Positions 7,647-15,644 of a stretch of 64,000 bases of DNA are shown in pieces. The number at the start of each line of letters is the position of its first letter. Position 1 is the first letter of the stretch. The DNA comes from Hymenobacter crusticola (lineage in GTDB: Bacteria; Bacteroidota; Bacteroidia; Cytophagales; Hymenobacteraceae): positions 1 through 64,000 of the forward strand of contig NZ_MTSE01000007.1 of assembly GCF_002154225.1 (NCBI RefSeq). The letters are read 5' to 3'. The notes beneath the pieces are model-generated. The model worked only from the letters and a program-made list of their open reading frames with translations. It was not told the DNA's origin and did not search any database. The translations under genes were made by a program, and so were the position numbers.

Positions 7647-8060
7647 ATGAAAACTGCATTCATCTTCGCTTCGCTTCTCGCTGCTGGTATCACCACTGCT
7701 TCTGCTCAAACTACCACCGGCACTACTGGCACCACCGGTACTACGTCAGGTTCGATGAGCACTACGTCGGGTAGCACTGGTACTACTTCGGGTACAATGA
7801 GCACCACGTCGGGTTCGACCACAGCTGGCACGGGCTCTACTACGTACGGCACCACAGCTGGTTCGGGCACGACTAGCGGCACTATGGGTACCACTAGCGG
7901 TACAACCGGTACTACATCGGGTTCGATGAGCACCACTTCGGGCACTATGAGCGATGGCTCTAGCAGCACGAGCGGTTCGATGAGCTCCGACAAAAAAATG
8001 AAAAAGTCTGGCAAATCAGGCAAAGGCAAAATGAAGTCGTCGTCTTCGTCGACGATGTAA
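7647..8060 (+). CDS. secreted Thr/Ser/Gly-repeat protein with basic C-terminus
   Basis: 137-aa low-complexity protein. Residues 1-21 (MKTAFIFASLLAAGITTASAQ) form a signal peptide. The body (about 22-110) is built from short degenerate units such as GTTSGSMSTTSGS made almost only of Thr, Gly, Ser and Met. The tail is Lys-rich (SDKKMKKSGKSGKGKMK) and ends in a Ser run. The DNA is also repetitive, so slipped-strand length change is likely. An in-frame antisense ORF is a mirror of the repeat. The composition suggests an unstructured, perhaps surface or matrix protein. A strong terminator follows at 8081-8119, so it is transcribed as the last gene of its unit. Confidence 0.75.
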   Translation: MKTAFIFASLLAAGITTASAQTTTGTTGTTGTTSGSMSTTSGSTGTTSGTMSTTSGSTTAGTGSTTYGTTAGSGTTSGTMGTTSGTTGTTSGSMSTTSGTMSDGSSSTSGSMSSDKKMKKSGKSGKGKMKSSSSSTM

Positions 8061-8080
8061 GCTGCCTAGCTTTCTAGTTC

Positions 8081-8119
8081 AAAAAACCGTCGTTGCCAAC
8101 TGGCAACGACGGTTTTTTT
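8081..8119 (+). terminator. Rho-independent terminator
   Basis: AAAAAACCGTCGTTGCCA pairs perfectly with its inverted copy around a 3-nt loop and ends in a T-run. Confidence 0.92.
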
Positions 8120-8208
8120 ATGTCGAAGCCCATGGAAGTCGACTGTTGTCATTGCCGAAACGTATACCTTGGTCTAACCAATAAAGGGTTTGTAATCCCG
8201 TCTTCCGT

Positions 8209-8616
8209 ATGAAACCGTTATACCTGACCTTCTTGCTGGCTGCTGGCTTGAGCCTGACAGCGAAAGCACAAACCACGACCACGCAAAACACCACCAACGC
8301 GGCTGCTTTGCCCCAGCCGACGGTGCCTCCCATTAACCTAGGTCCTCCAACTAACCAGAACCCAGCGGTAACTCAAAGCCCAATCAACCAAGCTACGATT
8401 GACTTAAAAGATCAATCTACCACTACTACCAAGGGGCAACAGGGAGTTACGGGTGCTGACTTTATTCAAGCGAACCGAAACGCTAATCTTCATCCGGCAA
8501 ATAGGGTAAATAAGACGAAGACGACAGCTGAGCAGTCAGAAATCAACGCACTACGCACTGGGAAGAAAGCGGGAAGCAGCACGACAACCCAACCCACGAC
8601 GGCTCCACGTCCTTAA
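8209..8616 (+). CDS. secreted Gln/Asn/Thr-rich hypothetical protein
   Basis: 135-aa protein with a signal peptide (MKPLYLTFLLAAGLSLTAKA). The mature part is polar and low in hydrophobic residues (TTTTQNTTN, PPINLGPPTNQNPA, STTTTKGQQG), with one more ordered-looking stretch GADFIQANRNANLHPANRVNKTK around 85-107. No family is recognised. Neighbours are another low-complexity secreted protein and, beyond a strong terminator, a gene on the opposite strand, so it is probably a single-gene unit. Confidence 0.65.
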   Translation: MKPLYLTFLLAAGLSLTAKAQTTTTQNTTNAAALPQPTVPPINLGPPTNQNPAVTQSPINQATIDLKDQSTTTTKGQQGVTGADFIQANRNANLHPANRVNKTKTTAEQSEINALRTGKKAGSSTTTQPTTAPRP

Positions 8617-8717
8617 GGTGTTTGCCTCTAGGGTACCGGGATTCGGTTGTGCTGAAATATTTCTTACTGAAGCCCAAGCACACGGTAAAACGCATTAACC
8701 TAGTTCCGTTTCAACCC

Positions 8718-8751
8718 AAAAGGGCGCTTGTACAAGTACAAGCGCCCTTTT
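8718..8751. terminator. bidirectional terminator between convergent genes
   Basis: AAAAGGGCGCTTGTAC and its exact inverted copy flank a 2-nt loop; A-run and T-run on opposite sides allow use from both directions. It separates the gene ending at 8616 (+) from the gene ending at 8817 (-). Confidence 0.9.
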
Positions 8752-8816
8752 GAGTTACGTATTATTTTGCAAGGACTTTTTCGGGGGCGAAAAAACGCGC
8801 TGAGTTTGGCCGCTGG

Positions 8817-9179
8817 CTATTGGCCAGAGAGGGAAGCGCCCGCCTGCAAAAGCAAGTCGCCAAGGGTACGCAGCTCCGCTTGCGCGTCGGGGTCGGCGTG
8901 CACGGCTAGCTCGGTAGCTTGCGAGCCAAGCATGCTCAACGAAGCACCAATAGCGCCGCCATCAAGGCCCGCATCGCCACTGCTCAGCAGCGACTGCAAG
9001 TTGCCTAGCTCGCGGGCCACGTTTTGCAGATCCGGGATGCCACTGCGTTGCAGCTGATCAAACCACGTATCAATGTTGAGGATGGCGTCGCTGAGGGGAA
9101 TGCTGGTGAGGCCACGCTGCAACGTATGAATAGTTTGCGCCAAGTGGACGGCACCGCTGAGAAGTTGTTCGTCAGCCAT
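8817..9179 (-). CDS. conserved-looking helical protein of unknown function
   Basis: 120-aa soluble protein with no signal peptide. The sequence is a series of amphipathic helices (LLSGAVHLAQTIHTLQRGL, AILNIDTWFDQLQ, NVARELGNLQSLL, AELRTLGDLLLQAGASL) with a Gly-rich turn in the middle (SSGDAGLDGGAIGAS). It lies 44 bases downstream of uvsE on the same strand and may share its transcript. I do not recognise a family. A helical partner or regulator role is only a guess from the composition. Confidence 0.65.
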   Translation of the reverse strand: MADEQLLSGAVHLAQTIHTLQRGLTSIPLSDAILNIDTWFDQLQRSGIPDLQNVARELGNLQSLLSSGDAGLDGGAIGASLSMLGSQATELAVHADPDAQAELRTLGDLLLQAGASLSGQ

Positions 9180-9223
9180 GAGGAAAAGAAGAGTTAGTGA
9201 GGAGTAGGTGAAAAGGGAGGCCG

Positions 9224-10138
9224 TTAAGCCGTGGGCTCGGGTAAGGCCGGCACCCGACCTAGCTCGCGCAGGATCGCCACGGCTCGTAGCGCGCTGGCTT
9301 CCTTATCTTTAATTTCGAGCATAATGTCTGGCTCTAGGTTGCCAACGTTGGGTAGAAACTCGCGGAATAGCTCTTCTTCCAACGAAGAGGTATGCTTGCC
9401 TTTCCGCTCGCCGAGCTGCTGCGAGCTGTAATCCATCATCAGCGGACCGTCGAGGTTGGGGTCCCACGTGCCAGCAGCCAGTTGGAGGGCTTCGGCCATG
9501 GGCTCGCCATGGTTGAGGCACTCGTGGTGAAAGTTGTCGAACAAGATGGGAATACCGACGGCTTCGTGCACACGCAAACAATCTTGGAGGCTGAACAAAC
9601 GGTCGTCGTTCTCGATTACCAAGCGTACGCGCACAGCTTCAGGCAAGGTACGGTAGGTCGCAATGAAGCGGCTAATAGCTAGGTCTCGGTCGCCGTACAA
9701 GCCACCCACATGAATCTGGAGCTTGGCTTTTGAGTCGAGCTCCATCAGATCGAACATGCTGCCTTGATACACTAGCTCCGCGATGCTGCGCTGCACAATG
9801 CCCTCGTCGGGCGAGTTGAGCACCACAAACTGATCGGGGTGAAAAGACACCCGCATGTTGTTGGCCTTGATATAATCACCGATCTGACGAAACTCCGCGG
9901 CAAAGTGGTGCTGCCACGGATAAGTGTTGATGGGGTGGGAGCCAAACGGTACGATGCCCGAGCTCAGGCGAAAGAATAGCAGACCGCGCTCCACGTTATA
10001 CTCCAGGATGCGCTGCAAACAAGCTAGGTTGGTTGCCACCGTTTGCACGAGGCGCTCATCATTATAAGAAGCCAGCCGGAAGGTGGTGGCGGAAGTGCAG
10101 TCGAGCGTTTCGTTGACGCAAGGATAACCGATTCTCAT
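9224..10138 (-). CDS. uvsE: UV DNA damage endonuclease UvsE/UvdE
   Basis: TIM-barrel endonuclease of 304 aa that nicks DNA 5' to UV photoproducts (alternative excision repair). The start is set at the ATG giving MRIGYPCVNETL, the usual beginning of the family; a longer frame to 10189 adds 17 poorly conserved residues. Visible metal-site and fold motifs are RLSSGIVPFGSHP, RVSFHPDQFVVLNSP, LQIHVGGLYGDR, LVIENDDRLFS, ILFDNFHHECLNHG and the DYSSQ segment, with His, Glu and Asp at the expected positions. A small helical ORF follows on the same strand. Together with radC and the radical-SAM pair it gives the window three unlinked DNA-repair loci. Confidence 0.93.
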   Translation of the reverse strand: MRIGYPCVNETLDCTSATTFRLASYNDERLVQTVATNLACLQRILEYNVERGLLFFRLSSGIVPFGSHPINTYPWQHHFAAEFRQIGDYIKANNMRVSFHPDQFVVLNSPDEGIVQRSIAELVYQGSMFDLMELDSKAKLQIHVGGLYGDRDLAISRFIATYRTLPEAVRVRLVIENDDRLFSLQDCLRVHEAVGIPILFDNFHHECLNHGEPMAEALQLAAGTWDPNLDGPLMMDYSSQQLGERKGKHTSSLEEELFREFLPNVGNLEPDIMLEIKDKEASALRAVAILRELGRVPALPEPTA

Positions 10139-10277
10139 ACCTAGGCTTACGGCCGGCGCCCGCCGAGGTTGGCTCACCTCAGGGTACAATGAAGAAAGCT
10201 AGGTTAATTAAAAGGAAGAGTTTGCCTCTTTTCGAGAAAGGTTTGGGGCGGGCTAGGGGCGTAAAAGGCAGCCTAGC

Positions 10278-10967
10278 TTATTCGTAGCCGCGGTTGTCCT
10301 TGAAGTTGCGGTTGTATCGCTCCCGTTCTTTGCGGGCCTGCTCGGCTCTCCTCTGGGCTTCATCCGCAGCTTGCAGCGATTCTAGCTTGCGCCGCTCCTT
10401 GCCCGCTTTGGAGAATTGGTCATAAATCAGGCTAACCGGACTCTGAATAGTAACCTTCGGCGGACCTGGCGCGGTTGAGTCGACGGGAAACAGGGGAACC
10501 CGCTTAGGCAACCGCACGACACTGGTAGGCGACGCAGGCGGTTTCCGAAGGTTGCGTAGGGCTCTGTTGATCTGGCTGCGGTCGGGGCGGCCTTCTTCCA
10601 CGCGCACTTCGCCGAGCAGCACGTTGCCGGGTACTAGCTTGATTTGCAGAATCATCTGAGAAATGCCCGTACGCCCGAGCGGCAGCCGCTGCGGCTGGTA
10701 GCCGACGGAGCTAAATACCAGCGTATCGGCCGAGTTGGCCACGTCGATGCTGAACTCGCCCTCGTTGTTGGCAATAACCCCTTGCTTGGTGCGGCTGATG
10801 AGCACCGTAGCGCCCGGCACCGGTTTGCCCGTGGAGGCATTCGCAATGGTGCCCGTCACGCGTACCTGCGCCGTAGCTGCCCCCGAGAATAGCAACAACA
10901 AAGGCAGCACTAAGTAAAAGCACCGAGGCAAGCTAGCCGGAAGAGTGGAACGCAGGGAATTTAGCAC
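10278..10967 (-). CDS. secreted protein with carboxypeptidase-like regulatory domain
   Basis: About 229 aa. After a signal peptide ending LLFSGAATAQ comes a CarboxypepD-regulatory-like Ig-type domain: RVTGTIANASTGKPVPGATVLI, then NNEGEFSIDV, then LVFSSVGYQPQRLPLG. This is the domain found at the N-terminus of SusC-type receptors, here on its own. The C-terminal third is charged (Arg/Glu/Lys-rich, EAQRRAEQARKERERYN) and probably helical or disordered. The longest frame begins with TTG at 11015, inside the terminator of the upstream gene, so I prefer the GTG at 10967; a TTG at 10931 is also possible. The function is unknown, perhaps protein-protein contact in the periplasm. Confidence 0.75.
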   Translation of the reverse strand: MLNSLRSTLPASLPRCFYLVLPLLLLFSGAATAQVRVTGTIANASTGKPVPGATVLISRTKQGVIANNEGEFSIDVANSADTLVFSSVGYQPQRLPLGRTGISQMILQIKLVPGNVLLGEVRVEEGRPDRSQINRALRNLRKPPASPTSVVRLPKRVPLFPVDSTAPGPPKVTIQSPVSLIYDQFSKAGKERRKLESLQAADEAQRRAEQARKERERYNRNFKDNRGYE

Positions 10968-11012
10968 AAGCAAATAAACGTAACCAATACGCAAGGTAAT
11001 GAACTCAAGAAC

Positions 11013-11047
11013 CAAAAAAAGCCCGCACCGTTGCAGGCGCGGGCTTC
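11013..11047 (-). terminator. terminator downstream of the 11077-11733 gene
   Basis: Read on the minus strand, GCCCGCGCC...GGTGCGGGC forms a GC-rich stem followed by a run of seven T. Confidence 0.85.
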
Positions 11048-11076
11048 TCAGCAGGCAATAAATCGACTAACGGCGC

Positions 11077-11733
11077 TTATTGCTCTATCTTCTGCTTCTT
11101 GCCATCGGCAGGCTTGGCCTTGATGGTGCCATCATCAGCGTCCATTTTCAGCTTGTTGTCTTCCGAATCCTTGAGTTTTACGTCGCCGTCTTTTTTTACT
11201 TTCAGCTTGTTGCCGGCCTCGTCTTTCACCTTCATCGGTGTCGAGTTGTCCACCATCACGCCCGAAGCCGTGGCCGAATTATCATCCGACGCCGCGCTGT
11301 TGTCGTCCATGTAGTTTGACTCGTCGTAGGTCGAGCGGCTCGATTCGTAGGCTGAGTATTGGGTAGGATCGGTGAAGATGCCCTTGAACTCCGTATCCGT
11401 GTCGGTGCCCACGCTCCGCATGTCCGCGGCCATGCCGGCAGTATCGGCCGTGTACTTCGATTGCAGCTCACCTAGGCGGCGCGAACGGTTATAGTAGGTA
11501 TTCTCGATGCGAGATACCACGGCGGTGTCCGTAATCTTCATATCCGAAGCCATGCGCTGGGCAATGCGCTGAGCCCGAGTGTGGTACACGGCATCGTTAT
11601 CAGTGGAAGCGGTTGCCGTAGCGTCCGTCGTCGTGGTGCTGGTGCTGGTAGCCGTATCGGTGGTTTTCTCTTGCGAACAAGAAGCCATCGTCAGCGCCGC
11701 AGCGCACGATAGCAAAAGGATGGTCTTTTTCAT
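11077..11733 (-). CDS. acidic lipoprotein of unknown function
   Basis: 218-aa predicted lipoprotein (MKKTILLLSCAAALTMASC, lipobox Cys19), followed by a Thr/Ala/Asp-rich linker. Residues 50-120 look helical (RAQRIAQRMASDMKITDTAVVSRIE, then RSRRLGELQSKY), reminiscent of small helical periplasmic proteins. The C-terminal 55 residues are a repeat-like series of KVKDEAGNKLKVKKDGDVKLKD type turns with strong Lys/Asp alternation. A terminator follows immediately. Also possible is a stress-response or envelope spacer protein; no family is assigned. Confidence 0.72.
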   Translation of the reverse strand: MKKTILLLSCAAALTMASCSQEKTTDTATSTSTTTTDATATASTDNDAVYHTRAQRIAQRMASDMKITDTAVVSRIENTYYNRSRRLGELQSKYTADTAGMAADMRSVGTDTDTEFKGIFTDPTQYSAYESSRSTYDESNYMDDNSAASDDNSATASGVMVDNSTPMKVKDEAGNKLKVKKDGDVKLKDSEDNKLKMDADDGTIKAKPADGKKQKIEQ

Positions 11734-11837
11734 GAGGGAGATGGTGAGCGTACAGGAAATAACGCCGAATGTATTAGCGTTGGCGGATATACGGTCGAGT
11801 TTTAAAGGGAGTTACTTCCACCATCAGCTCTGAAGAC

Positions 11838-11872
11838 AAAAAAGGCCGCTGGTGCTTTACCAGCGGCCTTTT
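11838..11872 (-). terminator. terminator downstream of the metallophosphoesterase
   Basis: AAAGGCCGCTGG pairs with CCAGCGGCCTTT around a 7-nt loop, with T-run on the minus strand. Confidence 0.9.
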
Positions 11873-11928
11873 AGCGCATTAAATTTTATCCAGAACCTAG
11901 GTATCGAATAAGCTAGAACAGCTCAAGC

Positions 11929-13158
11929 CTAGGCCTGCCGCAGCTCTAATAGGGTAATTTCGGGTAAGAAACCCACCCGGCCAGGATACCCCAGAAAACC
12001 TAGGCCTACATTCACGTACAGGTACTGTTTGCCTTTTTGGTATAGCCCGGCCCATTGCTCGTACACGTACTGCACCGGGCTCCATTTCATAAAGGGCAGA
12101 TTCACACCGAATTGTGCGCCGTGCGTGTGGCCCGAAAGCGTCAGGTCGATGTCGGGGTAGTCGCGCACTTGGGCATCCCAGTGTGTGGGGTCGTGCGAGA
12201 GTAGGATCTTAAACGGAGCGTCGCCCGAGGCGGCGTGTGCCTTGGCTAGGTTGCCGTACTTGGCAAACTTGGTACCCCAGTTCTGCACCCCGATGATGGC
12301 AATCTTCTCGCCGTTGCGCTCCAGCGTGTGGCTCTCGTCGAGCATGAGGCGCCAGCCGATTTTGGCGTGGTTATTTTTCAGCCGATCTAGGTTGGTGCGT
12401 TTGGCCTCGGTGCTTTCCCACTGCACATAGTCGGAATAATCGTGGTTGCCGAGAATGGAAAAGATCGGGTGCTCCGACTCAATGCCAGCTAGCGTTTCAA
12501 TGTGCTCTTCCACTTCCTGGGCGTAGTTGTTCACTAGGTCGCCGGTCATGAAAACAAGGTCCGCTTTGAGCTTATTGATCAGCGCCACCGCTCGTTGCAG
12601 CGGTTCTTTCGACTGAAAAGAGCCCGTGTGTAAATCAGAAATCTGCGCAATCTTAAGGCCGTCGAACGAAGCGGGCAGGTTGGGGAAGCGCAGCGTAACG
12701 CGCTTCACTTGGTAGTCGGTGCCTCCCTTGAACATGCCCCACAGCAACCCGAAAAAGGGAATAGCGCCTAGCAGAAGTGCTAGCTGGCTAATGAATGTGC
12801 TGCGTGAGATAGGCGGGCCAGAAACGCCGCCAGATTGGGTGACCTGCCGCGTTACGAAGCGGCCAAGGCGCACCACATCTTCCAGCAGCAACGGCAAGGC
12901 AATCAGGAGCTGGGCGGCTATCATGGCCAGCAGCAGCCCGCCGAAGTACGATTTGTAGGTGGCATGCAGATCACGCCGGGCCATCATTCCCCAAATACCC
13001 AGGAACCAGATGCCAATCGTGACGAGTAAGTAAAGAACGGTTGTGAGGCGGCGGCCAGTAGGCGTGGCTGCGTGTAGCAGCGTGCGAATAGCCTGTAAAC
13101 CATACCATTCGGCCAGCACCAAGCCGACCAACAGGAGAGGGGAGAAAATGCGTGACAT
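11929..13158 (-). CDS. membrane-anchored metallophosphoesterase (YkuE/YaeI type)
   Basis: 409 aa. The first half (about residues 1-155) has four to five hydrophobic segments, so the catalytic domain is tethered to the inner membrane. The calcineurin-like metal sites follow in order: ISDLHTGSF, FMTGDLVNN, LGNHDYSD, LLSHDPTHW and LSGHTHGAQFG. These residues bind two metal ions. Relatives act on lipid-linked or nucleotide phosphates such as UDP-diacylglucosamine; the substrate here is not shown by the sequence. The gene diverges from radC, leaving a 234-base intergenic region that is rich in CTAG but shows no clear promoter. Confidence 0.9.
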   Translation of the reverse strand: MSRIFSPLLLVGLVLAEWYGLQAIRTLLHAATPTGRRLTTVLYLLVTIGIWFLGIWGMMARRDLHATYKSYFGGLLLAMIAAQLLIALPLLLEDVVRLGRFVTRQVTQSGGVSGPPISRSTFISQLALLLGAIPFFGLLWGMFKGGTDYQVKRVTLRFPNLPASFDGLKIAQISDLHTGSFQSKEPLQRAVALINKLKADLVFMTGDLVNNYAQEVEEHIETLAGIESEHPIFSILGNHDYSDYVQWESTEAKRTNLDRLKNNHAKIGWRLMLDESHTLERNGEKIAIIGVQNWGTKFAKYGNLAKAHAASGDAPFKILLSHDPTHWDAQVRDYPDIDLTLSGHTHGAQFGVNLPFMKWSPVQYVYEQWAGLYQKGKQYLYVNVGLGFLGYPGRVGFLPEITLLELRQA

Positions 13159-13392
13159 AGAAAAATCAAGAGTCCACAGCGCCGGGCACTAGCTTCCCGG
13201 ACGCGTTACGTCCAAACTAGACGAATGAGGGGAGAGTTTACTTTATTTTGGAAAAAGACCTAGGCTCTTGCTGAAGCTTCATGGCACCACTGTTGTTCAA
13301 GTACCTAGGTAGCGCCCTAGGTTGCCCGCGCCACCCAGAGTTGGATGAGGGCAACCTTGAGGCGCTAGGTTGGATAACAACAACAGGGCACA

Positions 13393-14136
13393 ATGGATTC
13401 AGTTGCTATTTTATCAGAAGACGAAACGCCAGCCGGGCCCTACCAGGCACCCGCTAGCTTCAGCATCAAGAGCTGGGCCGAGGAAGACCGGCCGCGCGAA
13501 AAGCTTCTCCAAAAAGGCCGCGCCGCCTTGTCGGATGCCGAGCTAATGGCGATTCTGCTTGGCTCGGGTACGGCCAAGCTCTCGGCCGTGGATGTGGCCA
13601 AGCTTATCCTGAACGCCGTGCAGAACGACCTGAACGAGCTAGCTCGGCTGTCGGTGAAAGACCTGATGCGCCACAAAGGCATCGGTGAAGCCAAGGCAAT
13701 TACCATCATAGCAGCCTTGGAGCTGGGTCGGCGGCGCAAGGAAAGCGCGGCAGCGCAGCGTGCTACCATCACGTGCTCTCGCGATATTTATAACCTTGTG
13801 CGCCCCAACCTGCAGGATTTGCCCCACGAGGAGTTTTGGGTGGTGCTGCTCAACCGCGCCAACGTGGTAATGCGCAAGCAGCCCATCAGCACCGGCGGCG
13901 TGGCCGGCACCGTCGCCGACCCCAAACTGATCTTCAAGCACGCGCTGGAGCAGCTGGCCAGCTCGGTCATTTTGGTGCACAACCACCCCAGCGGTAACCG
14001 CAACCCCAGCGCCGCCGACATTGCCCTCACGCGCAAAGTGAAGGAAGCCGGCAAGTTTCTGGATCTGCCCGTGCTTGATCACCTCATCTACACCGACCAC
14101 GGCTACTACAGCTTCGCCGACGAAGGTATTTTGTGA
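13393..14136 (+). CDS. radC: JAB/MPN-domain protein RadC
   Basis: 247 aa, of the usual RadC length. The N-terminal helix-hairpin-helix region is seen in DLMRHKGIGEAKAITIIAALELGRRR (about residues 93-118). The C-terminal JAB metalloprotease-like domain has the invariant VHNHPSGNRNPSAADIALT motif and the closing LDHLIYTDHGYYSFADEGIL. RadC is often annotated as DNA repair, but the biochemical role is unresolved; it is also linked to competence and mobile-element genes. No such element is next to it here. The longer N-terminal 25 residues before SIKSWAEEDRPREKLL are variable. Confidence 0.93.
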   Translation: MDSVAILSEDETPAGPYQAPASFSIKSWAEEDRPREKLLQKGRAALSDAELMAILLGSGTAKLSAVDVAKLILNAVQNDLNELARLSVKDLMRHKGIGEAKAITIIAALELGRRRKESAAAQRATITCSRDIYNLVRPNLQDLPHEEFWVVLLNRANVVMRKQPISTGGVAGTVADPKLIFKHALEQLASSVILVHNHPSGNRNPSAADIALTRKVKEAGKFLDLPVLDHLIYTDHGYYSFADEGIL

Positions 14137-14245
14137 GGTAGCGCGAAGCCGGCGCGGCGTGTATCAGTGATTAATCATGCACCAGCCTAGCTGCCGGTTG
14201 GCCAACGATACGCGCTGTGCTGGCTTCGCGCTACAACCACTTGCG

Positions 14246-14253
14246 TACCTTTG
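14246..14253 (+). promoter_or_regulatory. -7 promoter element TACCTTTG before the DUF1684 gene
   Basis: Exact TAnnTTTG match ending four bases before the GTG at 14258. The transcript is predicted to start at or next to the initiation codon. Confidence 0.6.
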
Positions 14254-14257
14254 CCAC

Positions 14258-14875
14258 GTGAAACTCAATCCCAAACTCCTCATTGGCCTAGGGCTGCTGC
14301 TCATCTTCGGCTATTTCCTGCAAGACTTGGTTTTCGGCAACGATCAATATGCTGTCGGTATCAAGAAAGCTAGGTCTGAGAAAAACGATTCTTTTCGCCG
14401 CGGCAACACCTCGCCGCTGCTGACGGCTCAGCGCGCCACCTTCGACAGCCTGCGCTACTTCGCGCCCGATAAAACTTATCGGTTTATTGCCCAGTGGGAG
14501 CCGCTTGCCGCGCACGACACGGTGCTTATCCCGCTCACCAACGGCAAGGTGGAAAAGTACCTGCGTTGGGGCCGTGCTTCCTTCACCCTCGATAGCCAGC
14601 CCCAGCAGCTCACCTGTTTGCTGAAAGCCGATGGCAAGGACACCACCTTGTTTGTGCCCTTCACCGACAAAACCAACGGCTTCGACACCTACGGCGGTGG
14701 CCGCTACCTCGACGCGCCCAAACCTAGGCCCAACGACAAGGAAATCACGCTCGACTTCAACGCGGCGTATAATCCTTACTGCGCCTACAACAGCGAATAC
14801 GTCTGCCCCGTGCCGCCCGCCGACAACCGAATGAAAGTAGCTGTTAAAGCGGGTGAAAAGTCGTTTCACGAGTAA
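14258..14875 (+). CDS. DUF1684 domain protein, membrane-anchored
   Basis: About 205 aa. One N-terminal membrane segment (KLLIGLGLLLIFGYFLQDLVF) is followed by a DUF1684 domain. The family signature is complete: LFVPFTDKTNGFDTYGGGRYLD, then DFNAAYNPYCAYNSEYVCPVPPADN and a final AGEKSFHE. The function of DUF1684 is unknown; the conserved Asn, Tyr and Cys residues suggest a metal- or ligand-binding site. I choose the GTG at 14258 because it places the membrane segment at the N-terminus and lies directly behind a -7 element; the longer frame from 14177 would read through the promoter. Confidence 0.85.
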   Translation: MKLNPKLLIGLGLLLIFGYFLQDLVFGNDQYAVGIKKARSEKNDSFRRGNTSPLLTAQRATFDSLRYFAPDKTYRFIAQWEPLAAHDTVLIPLTNGKVEKYLRWGRASFTLDSQPQQLTCLLKADGKDTTLFVPFTDKTNGFDTYGGGRYLDAPKPRPNDKEITLDFNAAYNPYCAYNSEYVCPVPPADNRMKVAVKAGEKSFHE

Positions 14876-15021
14876 GCTAGGTTAGAAAAGTCCCAGCGCA
14901 ACGAAGCAAGCCAGTTGCGCGCCTAACTGTAGCGGTTTGTTTGCAACACAGCCACGGCCGGGAAAAGACTAGGAATGCGCTTGTTAGTGCACGTTCTTTA
15001 CGGCAACAAGCCCCCATTATT

Positions 15022-15384
15022 ATGCAGGATAAAAGCTGGTTGTCAGAGTATAAGTGGCTTTTGTTGCTCCCCGCAAGTCTGATCCTGTATCTGGCTTTCG
15101 ACCCCATATTGAACCGGCTGGACAAGCAGATGCTAGGTGCCCATCCCGAGGTTATTCTGAAGGCCATCAATAGTGCCAAGGCGTCTCCGAAGATCGTTGG
15201 TCGCACGGGCACAATACTTTCGGAAAGCCACAGGTTGGATAAGCGCAGTTCCGAACCAGACTCGCTCATCCTTCAGATTAATCTGAAGGGAGAAAAGTCG
15301 ACGGCGACAATCACTGCCTACGCGGTAAAACAAGCTGCCGGCGCGTGGCGGATCTACAAAGGCGATACGATCTTCACGAAGTAG
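15022..15384 (+). CDS. small membrane-anchored protein, possibly Coa1/Tim21-like
   Basis: 120 aa. An N-terminal membrane anchor (KWLLLLPASLILYLAFDPIL) is followed by a small alpha/beta domain: EVILKAINSAKASPKIVG, then a strand pair in LILQINLKGEKSTATITAYAVKQA and the ending GAWRIYKGDTIF. This layout resembles the cytochrome-oxidase assembly factor Coa1 family, but the match is weak and by eye. The ATG at 15022 is preferred to an in-frame ATG at 14941 because upstream residues are not coding-like. It stands alone between the DUF1684 gene and the pheT promoter. Confidence 0.6.
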   Translation: MQDKSWLSEYKWLLLLPASLILYLAFDPILNRLDKQMLGAHPEVILKAINSAKASPKIVGRTGTILSESHRLDKRSSEPDSLILQINLKGEKSTATITAYAVKQAAGAWRIYKGDTIFTK

Positions 15385-15575
15385 AGACTGAGGGTTAACT
15401 TCTGGTTTCGCCGAGGGTACGCTACAAAACAGACTTTTCGGCCGGAATGCCAGAGGTATTCGAGTAAGCTCAGCGTACCTACCTAGGTTGTTTCCGCCTC
15501 AACACTACAACTATTTACCCAACAGCCACAAAGATTACAGGAGCGAGCTGCTTTTTCGGCGGCTGCGCAAATCTG

Positions 15576-15583
15576 TACCTTTG
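15576..15583 (+). promoter_or_regulatory. -7 promoter element TACCTTTG before pheT
   Basis: Exact TAnnTTTG match 61 bases upstream of the pheT ATG. It predicts a leader of about 55 nt. The -33 element is only a T-rich stretch. Confidence 0.55.
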
Positions 15584-15644
15584 TGCTTGCCTGCCTAGCT
15601 CAACGCGAACGGCCGGCAGCTGATAACCGACAACTTACAAGCAA

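Noticed and set aside
7706..8029. 107-aa minus-strand ORF rich in Val and Pro
   Set aside because: It is the antisense mirror of the Thr/Ser/Gly repeat gene; its VVPVVPxVV sequence results from repeats on the other strand, and it has no signal or start context.
13159..13392. Riboswitch in the radC upstream region
   Set aside because: Several CTAG-containing short repeats give a structured look, but no conserved riboswitch core or strong stem was found.
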